A stretch of 29,210 bases of DNA from a virus: the IMG/VR virus record IMGVR_UViG_3300030012_002914, positions 1 through 29,210 of that record; one strand, given 5' to 3'. How positions within the stretch are numbered: the first letter of the stretch is position 1; each line of letters starts with the position of its first letter. The notes under the pieces are model-generated. The model saw only the letters and a list, made by a program, of their open reading frames with translations. It searched no databases and was not told the DNA's origin. The position numbers and the translations under genes were made by a program. Of the stretch, positions 26,601-29,210 are shown piece after piece.

Positions 26601-28229
26601 AGCTGGTATGCTCAAAGTATAGCTAGTGATTTAAAAGAAGTTACTCAATCTATAGGTTTACCACAATTTTTAAGTGAGTTTATTGAAAATAAAAATGAAA
26701 TATTTAATGAAGATAATTTAAATAAAATAGAAGCTACTTATGGTAATCCAACTAGAAATGCACTAGAAAATATATTGTTTCGTATGGAAAACAATACAAA
26801 TAGGACTACTAGTGCAGATGCTAATGTTAATCTTTGGTTAGACTGGATAAACGGTTCTGTAGGTGCGACAATGTTTGTTAATGTAAGATCTGCTGTACTA
26901 CAAACTTTATCATCTGTTAATTTTATAAATTGGTCTGATAATAATATATTTAACGCTGCTAAAGCTTTTGCTAATCAACCGCAATATTGGAAAGACTTTG
27001 CAATGATATTTAACTCTGACATGTTAAGACAAAGAAGAGCTGGTTTATCAATGGATGTAGCGTCTGCTGAATTAGCTAGGGTATTTGCTAATGGTGGTAA
27101 TACTATGTACCAAAAAACTCAAGCTGTTTTATCTTATTTGTTACAACTTGGTTTTACACCAACTCGTGTTGCTGATAGTTTTGCTATAGCTTCTGGTGGT
27201 GCTACATTTTATAGAAATAGAGTTAATGCTTATGTTAAGCAAGGTAAAAGCAAAGCTGATGCCGAGAAACAAGCGTTTTTAGACTTTCAAGAAATAGCAG
27301 AAGAAACTCAACAGTCATCAAGACCTGATATGATAGCACAACAACAAGCTGGTGTTTTAGGTAGACTTATATTAGCTTGGCAAAACACACCAATGCAATA
27401 TACTCGTTTAACTAAAAAAGCGTTAGATGATATTGTTAATAACAGAGGTGATAGAAAAACAAATGTATCTAAAGTTATATATTACGGTGCTGCACAAAAT
27501 ATATTATTTGGAGCTTTACAACAAGGTATAGCATTCACTATGTTTGGAGGTGGTATAGATGAAGAAGATATTCAAGATGCTGAAATAAGAGTTGCTAACG
27601 GAGCGTTAGATACTTTTCTTAGAGGTACGGGTATTTATGGTGCTGCTGCATCAACAATTAAAAATACTTTAATACAATGGCAAGCTATACAAGACAAGCC
27701 ATATGGTAGACAAGATTTTACAAAAATATCTCAAGCTGTTATTGATATATCACCACCTATTGGTAGTAAAGTTAGAAAAATTACACAAGCTTCTAAAACA
27801 GATTTGTTTAATAAAAATATATATCCTAAGTTAAAATATAGAATAGAAAATCCTAAACTATCTGTTTATGCTAATGTAATAGAAGCTACAACAAATGTTC
27901 CGCTAGCTAGATTAGTTAATAAAGCAAATAATATAGAAGAAGCTTTAGATTCTAATCATCAAATGTGGAAACGTATGGCTTTAATATCTGGTTGGAATAC
28001 TTGGAATTTAGGTATAGAAGATCAAGAAATAATAAAAGCTAGAGAAGAAGTTAGGCAAGATAAATTAGAACAAAAGAAAAAAGAAAAAGCGCAACAACAA
28101 ATAACAAAAGAAGCCATAAAAGAGTCTAAGAAAAAATCTAAAGTTAGATGTATTGCGTTAAAAAGAAATGCTGAAAGGTGTAAAAATATGACTGATAATA
28201 AAAACGGTAAATGTTATGCTCATCAGTAA
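20667..28229 (+). CDS. Giant multidomain ejection / polyvalent protein (HExxH peptidase-like, HAD phosphatase-like, Zn-knuckle tail)
   Basis: This 2520-residue protein sits in the slot of T7 gp16, so it is probably carried in the head and injected. In order: N-terminus MKRYLIDGQPIEVDPIHEEA; acidic repeats (38-60); Gly/Ala-rich hydrophobic stretch (about 335-385), possibly membrane- or channel-forming; HEALH (731-735) within VDTHEALHAIL, a zinc metallopeptidase motif, with a possible third ligand in NPDEWF (E797); an unassigned middle; a HAD fold with D1631/D1633 (TFDFDET), T1712 (VLTARP), K1749 and D1768/D1769 (YFVDDALPNVD); then a long helical region (about 1850-2400, including LQTLSSVNFINWSDNNIFNA), as in large phage polyvalent proteins. 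The end is C2495-x9-C2505-x10-C2516-x2-H2519. The domain set is read from motifs; activity and substrates are unknown. The 5' portion has atypical GC content. Confidence 0.78.
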   Translation: MKRYLIDGQPIEVDPIHEEAFVEEAKAKGLSVDLEETEEEKEEQETEKKEEQETDKKEESGNQQGSTDSATVEQTTQAQTPSILGTESSSEDISLEQPSFEIQNSANKNEKIKVNKSEIKKRFGSPNFLNHVKAGRINLDLSSDKDLQEELSEKMKTYNEATDAEGNVVPFQSNEEGKRKYFDSRTNTYEEEVDYDYDRSYGIRFKKDSQGKFLDRIKYNLIEPFIDTTMQAIDSGQDGEYTNVMLDLFFDDELDEDEANRVIQEMLEAANKPPDEDMMRFMEIANNPDVSAIRSFFDAVTDGGVKTAYKVALSSFAGQAKAVYDSFSEGGEIIGLAATGAAAGAATASFGGGITMIGGGLRGGMSVVGGVIEASAILGELIREEFGGRVPNKEELIDLFNDKNKFNEMRKKSALKGGSIMLVDYIGGTAVAKGTFEVARKGGKVNKILAATGGTIADGGVGGFGEYVSGEIIDRPATRGDVMMEIIGSSGTGLVTDVTPSLIAAARTRYTITKPGGSKENITLQQLLGILESSTPGELARLDIEVVGDNVTKQRVENAKRRADIEVTIPPVVIDNIERQALTSLIIDKRRAQIKQEESQNKGNLEDPTLTNEIEQIDDAIESIMSEYKNIDKRTKPVREQKKDSQEYKKYRYQSEYDSRAEFLKAISEIYKVKVGDPKTDKEIKEIISQNPSMQGKGLEDAAGFYVPELNEVFLNLDKIAFTGNFTVDTHEALHAILKNAVDIDGNSLITPDLIADMEKTLGPDSWNVLKKRAEEINPKTGERYYTDDYMKQNPDEWFTFLSDAIQNNQIVFDKTMADGIKNILESIIGSYLTSRIPGLNRKVGFATGEEAVNFVRTYVESIDKGALNTSITDLIKDKKTKATDIKKSVVKPTEVNLEKSRSDLDKHITDDIKTQDDFKQKGARDKVFEEIYSNNVLDGVIRNRLIIDPRFGAVVSDESRVQNLIDDIKFRLLTKMDAQYKPVVDGNKRSIFSYFYGDASGRRGAIGFVIEDVAKAYKQTVRPSGSLEVQTDEGVRTIDVEDESTGLEAFEEEEVLTDQVKPTKDIVVADILGLSDEQKRLITKNIQEADLDITKLNYKNIKELLLKGPLLDILDIVSKEFGIETRRIQIKHDLNGKQRSSARDKIIEKSKEINLFDLLPEGQDPDGRATGVANTKFGEFYIKGGRVKVSEGATKGLGQKESQNKRKDVSNEEFLTVFGINEDGTIESGRKFDGALREFVVQIAQIIANQEIRKDASERGTATESQIVSIGRGKSEIVLSAGSFDIVKKYGQENTYFEIKTMDDAKRYVEEVVPLLIRVFEPHVGLLNPNEVTPRKGLSKEIKDYLKQEIPKKFEGITTKGNFPKRQFSDYVGKNNNEIIKNKNKISDYNAQAKINFETQWLAIDKALQDDPTLLGPIMMYLDLSQNSRTHINRAGAQYGGRDITAPGNMTLKLEHAVQNAYAYRFLIESSLIDKSSDRSGFKFDLKQLQKNYKLIAIRPTDDRKLDLSSYIDENGNKQSYKDGMGPGWNIYTDNWWQRYFNEDVVKTNGGLNPNNIVDENGVSLADKFKINSSGGSTLVKNSINDINADKNIIEAFNKQAEIIKKINQELQADLEKSGYKFSKGMSTFDFDETLIIDGENFVIATDPVTGETQRIKSGDWPIKGPELTEQGFTFNFNDFVNVRGGVEGPLLDKMRNQIKKYGPNNVFVLTARPQTADVAIHAWLRSKGINIPFKNITGLGDSRGDAKAEWMLEKFAEGYNDMYFVDDALPNVDAVKTVLDQLDIKSNIVQAKIKTSKGLSEDFNKMLERTKGVGAHKVFSKAEAKKRGINKGRYEFFVPPSAEDFKGLLYRFLGKGKQGEKDLQFFKDKLINPYSEGIKAFNTYKQGMAEQYAAIKKEYKNVSKNLNQNVAGTSFTNDAAIRVYLWNKAGFTIPGISKTLQNKLVKHVKQNPEMMAFADALSKIVKTDDVYVEPTESWYAQSIASDLKEVTQSIGLPQFLSEFIENKNEIFNEDNLNKIEATYGNPTRNALENILFRMENNTNRTTSADANVNLWLDWINGSVGATMFVNVRSAVLQTLSSVNFINWSDNNIFNAAKAFANQPQYWKDFAMIFNSDMLRQRRAGLSMDVASAELARVFANGGNTMYQKTQAVLSYLLQLGFTPTRVADSFAIASGGATFYRNRVNAYVKQGKSKADAEKQAFLDFQEIAEETQQSSRPDMIAQQQAGVLGRLILAWQNTPMQYTRLTKKALDDIVNNRGDRKTNVSKVIYYGAAQNILFGALQQGIAFTMFGGGIDEEDIQDAEIRVANGALDTFLRGTGIYGAAASTIKNTLIQWQAIQDKPYGRQDFTKISQAVIDISPPIGSKVRKITQASKTDLFNKNIYPKLKYRIENPKLSVYANVIEATTNVPLARLVNKANNIEEALDSNHQMWKRMALISGWNTWNLGIEDQEIIKAREEVRQDKLEQKKKEKAQQQITKEAIKESKKKSKVRCIALKRNAERCKNMTDNKNGKCYAHQ
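20787..20830 (+). repeat. Tandem direct repeat in the acidic N-terminus of the giant protein
   Basis: The 20-mer AAAGAAGAACAAGAAACTGA occurs at 20787-20806 and again at 20811-20830, a 24-base (eight-codon) period encoding KEEQETEK / KEEQETDK. It sits immediately upstream of the GC-rich patch and is probably an unstable linker that varies in length between relatives. Confidence 0.85.
20860..20886 (+). other. Intragenic hairpin within a GC-rich island
   Basis: GCTCTACAG (20860-20868) can pair with CTGTGGAGC (20878-20886): nine pairs with one G-U wobble and a 9-base loop. A competing inner hairpin is ACAGT-GCG-ACTGT (20869-20881). It lies in a stretch (20841-20940) where I count 50 G/C of 100 bases. 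No T-tract follows, so it is not a terminator. It may be an RNA or DNA signal, or a chance result of the local composition. Confidence 0.5.
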
Positions 28230-28230
28230 A

Positions 28231-28246
28231 TATGTAACTATAAATA
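28231..28246 (+). promoter_or_regulatory. Conserved intergenic motif, copy 3 (candidate late promoter)
   Basis: TATGTAACTATAAATA contains ATGTAACTATA (28232-28242) and is followed by AAAGAATAAATT. It lies directly after the stop of the giant gene and ends 16 bases before the ATG of the next gene, so it would start the terminal small-gene/lysis transcript. Function is inferred from the three-fold recurrence. Confidence 0.6.
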
Positions 28247-28258
28247 AAAGAATAAATT

Positions 28259-28441
28259 ATGATTAATTGGATAAACTCTTGGAACTCCAAGAATAAAAAA
28301 GAAGTATACGAATTAAATTTTAGATTAGGTACAATAACTGTTTTACAGTTAGAATATTGTCCATGCGTAAAGTGTGACAATAAAAAAGGTACATGCTCTA
28401 AGTTTAGATTTATGATTTTAAACTTTGGATTTGAGATATGA
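28259..28441 (+). CDS. Small cysteine-rich protein of unknown function
   Basis: This 60-residue protein has a cluster of four cysteines (CPCVKCDNKKGTC: C-x-C-x2-C-x5-C), which could bind a zinc ion, flanked by hydrophobic strands (VYELNFRLGTITVLQLEYC before; KFRFMILNFGFEI after). Support for it being real: it starts ATT-ATG 16 bases after a promoter-like motif, its stop overlaps the next start (ATATGA), and it fills a segment otherwise without a + strand gene. It has no resemblance to a holin or endolysin. The antisense frame here is a shadow. Role unknown. Confidence 0.6.
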   Translation: MINWINSWNSKNKKEVYELNFRLGTITVLQLEYCPCVKCDNKKGTCSKFRFMILNFGFEI

Positions 28442-28656
28442 GATTTATAAACAGCGCACAAATAGAAAATAAAAACGCTATAAAAGATCGTAAGCTAGCT
28501 ATTAAACCAGATAGTAGAAATAACGTTGTTGTTAGTCACAATGAAACAAAAGTATCATTTGGTGAAATTATAAATGATAGAGGAAGGTTTACTGTAGTAG
28601 TTACAGTAACTTCCGATAGAGATGGCGCTAAAAGAATTATATTACCTTTATCATAA
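28438..28656 (+). CDS. Small hypothetical protein
   Basis: This 72-residue protein is not recognised. It has a hydrophilic N-terminus (MRFINSAQIENKNAIKDRKL) and a beta-like C-terminal half (GRFTVVVTVTSDRDGAKRII, then LPLS). It overlaps the previous gene by 4 bases and the next by 1 base (TAATG), a strong sign of translational coupling. Its start is the only one in the window with G rather than A at -3, which fits reinitiation from the upstream gene. It may be a small virion or lysis-accessory protein, with no direct evidence. Confidence 0.6.
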   Translation: MRFINSAQIENKNAIKDRKLAIKPDSRNNVVVSHNETKVSFGEIINDRGRFTVVVTVTSDRDGAKRIILPLS

Positions 28657-28952
28657 TGATAGTTTATCAAAACATAACAGGTGCAGATACAACTACTGTT
28701 ATCACAAAAGGTGGTTCAGTTAGTGGTAGTATTAATAAAATATTAATTGCTAATGTTAACACTACTAATGCTGTTACTATAACTGTAGACTTACATGACG
28801 GTACTAATACTTTTACTTTAATAAAAGAAGTAGACATACCAATTAAGTCTTCATTAGTTTTAGAAGATAACGTTAGATTTGATAGTGCTATATATAATTT
28901 GAGAATAACTACAGCAGGTACATCTCCTAATATATCTGTAATAATAAGTTAA
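28656..28952 (+). CDS. Small beta-sandwich-like structural protein
   Basis: This 98-residue protein consists almost wholly of predicted beta strands: VYQNITGADTTTVITKGGSV, SINKILIANVNTTNAVTITV, then IPIKSSLVLEDNVRFDSAIY. The pattern 'identical short strands, Asn/Thr-rich loops, then a charged edge' resembles small surface or fibre-associated proteins I recall from marine phages, where it often lies near the end of the structural region. No catalytic motif. It overlaps the preceding gene by one base and the next gene starts one base after its stop. Role in the virion (decoration or tail accessory) is a guess. Confidence 0.55.
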   Translation: MIVYQNITGADTTTVITKGGSVSGSINKILIANVNTTNAVTITVDLHDGTNTFTLIKEVDIPIKSSLVLEDNVRFDSAIYNLRITTAGTSPNISVIIS

Positions 28953-28953
28953 T

Positions 28954-29210
28954 ATGGAACTAGAAGTAATTAGATTTTCAAGTGGTACTGATAGTACTAA
29001 CGGAATATTAATAAATAAAACAAATAATAAATTTTTAGCATACACGCTTGAAGATGAATATAGAAATGAGAAAAAATTTGGCGAGACAAGAATACCTGAA
29101 GGAACTTACAAGTTGGGTTTACGCAAGGTTGGCGGCTACCATACAAAATATTCGAAGCGCTTTAGTGATATTCACATTGGCATGCTTCATGTTCTCGATG
29201 TTCCTAATTT
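28954..29210 (+). CDS. DUF5675-family protein, N-terminal part (cut by window edge)
   Basis: The frame runs 85 codons from the ATG to the end of the window with no stop. The sequence shows the usual layout of DUF5675: a short beta lead-in (MELEVIRFSSGTDSTNGILI), FLAYTLEDEYR, then the loop GETRIPEGTYKLGLRKVGGY and, after a basic stretch, HIGMLHVLDVPNF. Members occur in tailed phages and Bacteroidota, often near lysis genes; the biochemical role is not established, so I do not call it an endolysin. The start has AAT-ATG, one base after the previous stop. Base composition changes sharply within this gene (see findings): Arg appears as CGC and Leu as CTT/CTC, unlike the rest of the window. Confidence 0.65.
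   Translation, partial: MELEVIRFSSGTDSTNGILINKTNNKFLAYTLEDEYRNEKKFGETRIPEGTYKLGLRKVGGYHTKYSKRFSDIHIGMLHVLDVPN

Noticed and set aside
20667-28229. Virion-associated RNA polymerase in the 2520-residue protein
   Set aside because: I looked for the DxDGD-like motif of two-barrel polymerases and the T7-type polymerase motifs and saw none; the visible motifs are HExxH and HAD.
28239-28246. TATAAATA, identical to the T4 late promoter core
   Set aside because: The corresponding bases in the other two copies of the motif read TATATTAA and TATATTTA, and no other T4-type late genes are seen; the shared element is ATGTAACTATA.
28144-28461. 105-residue antisense frame over the end of the giant gene and the small Cys-rich gene
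   Set aside because: It is low-complexity Phe/Ile/Tyr-rich, covers the promoter-like motif and overlaps supported + strand genes; it is a shadow of AT-rich sequence.
1-29210. Assignment to crAss-like phages
   Set aside because: The nozzle/stabilisation-like protein and ring-like genes are compatible, but gene order and the gp14/gp15/gp16-like cassette fit a general podovirus; without marker-gene trees the assignment is not supportable.
1-29210. CRISPR array, insertion sequence or attachment site
   Set aside because: No regular spaced repeats, transposase motifs or terminal inverted repeats were seen; the only repeats are the short in-frame duplications listed.

Overview
The window is a contiguous, one-strand late (structural) region of a tailed bacteriophage. 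It is strongly AT-rich, with Arg almost always AGA and Leu almost always TTA. All 19 genes are on the + strand and tightly packed, so no gap exceeds about 110 bases. The gene set points to a podovirus-type particle: terminase, portal, scaffold, major capsid protein, short-tail adaptor/ring proteins, a very large nozzle protein, appendage-like beta proteins, and a cassette resembling the T7 gp14/gp15/gp16 ejection proteins. No replication genes, integrase, tRNA, insertion sequence or CRISPR array was seen, so lifestyle cannot be read from this window. None of the starts has a recognisable Shine-Dalgarno sequence. Instead, 17 of 18 visible starts have A at -3, and nine read ATT-ATG. This initiation style is typical of Bacteroidota, so I infer a (probably marine, flavobacterial) Bacteroidota host. 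Many of the proteins resemble, from memory, proteins of uncultured marine phages.

Layout. 1-6444 is the head module: terminase large subunit (5' end outside the window), portal, scaffold and major capsid protein. It closes with an intrinsic terminator. 6511-7341 is a single conserved gene of unknown role, closed by a second strong terminator. 7450-18137 is the neck/tail module: two adaptor or ring-like proteins, a 2002-residue nozzle-like protein, two beta-rich probable appendage proteins and a small structural protein. 18180-28229 is the ejection module: a basic Gly-rich protein, a gp14-like protein, a 352-residue protein and a 2520-residue multidomain protein. The last carries a glycine-rich hydrophobic stretch, a HExxH metallopeptidase-like motif, a complete set of HAD phosphatase motifs, a C-terminal region like those of large phage 'polyvalent' proteins, and a terminal C-C-C-H zinc-knuckle-like tail. 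From 28259 on come three small genes and the start of a DUF5675-family gene cut by the window edge.

Three intergenic copies of an 11-base motif, ATGTAACTATA, sit 16-22 bases before the first gene of the neck/tail, ejection and terminal modules and apparently nowhere else. They are good candidates for phage late promoters that define the transcription units.

The most unusual signals are the enzyme-bearing ejection protein, the repeated motif, and a roughly 130-base patch of about 50% GC with a 9-bp hairpin inside the 5' part of the giant gene, in a genome that is otherwise near 30% GC.
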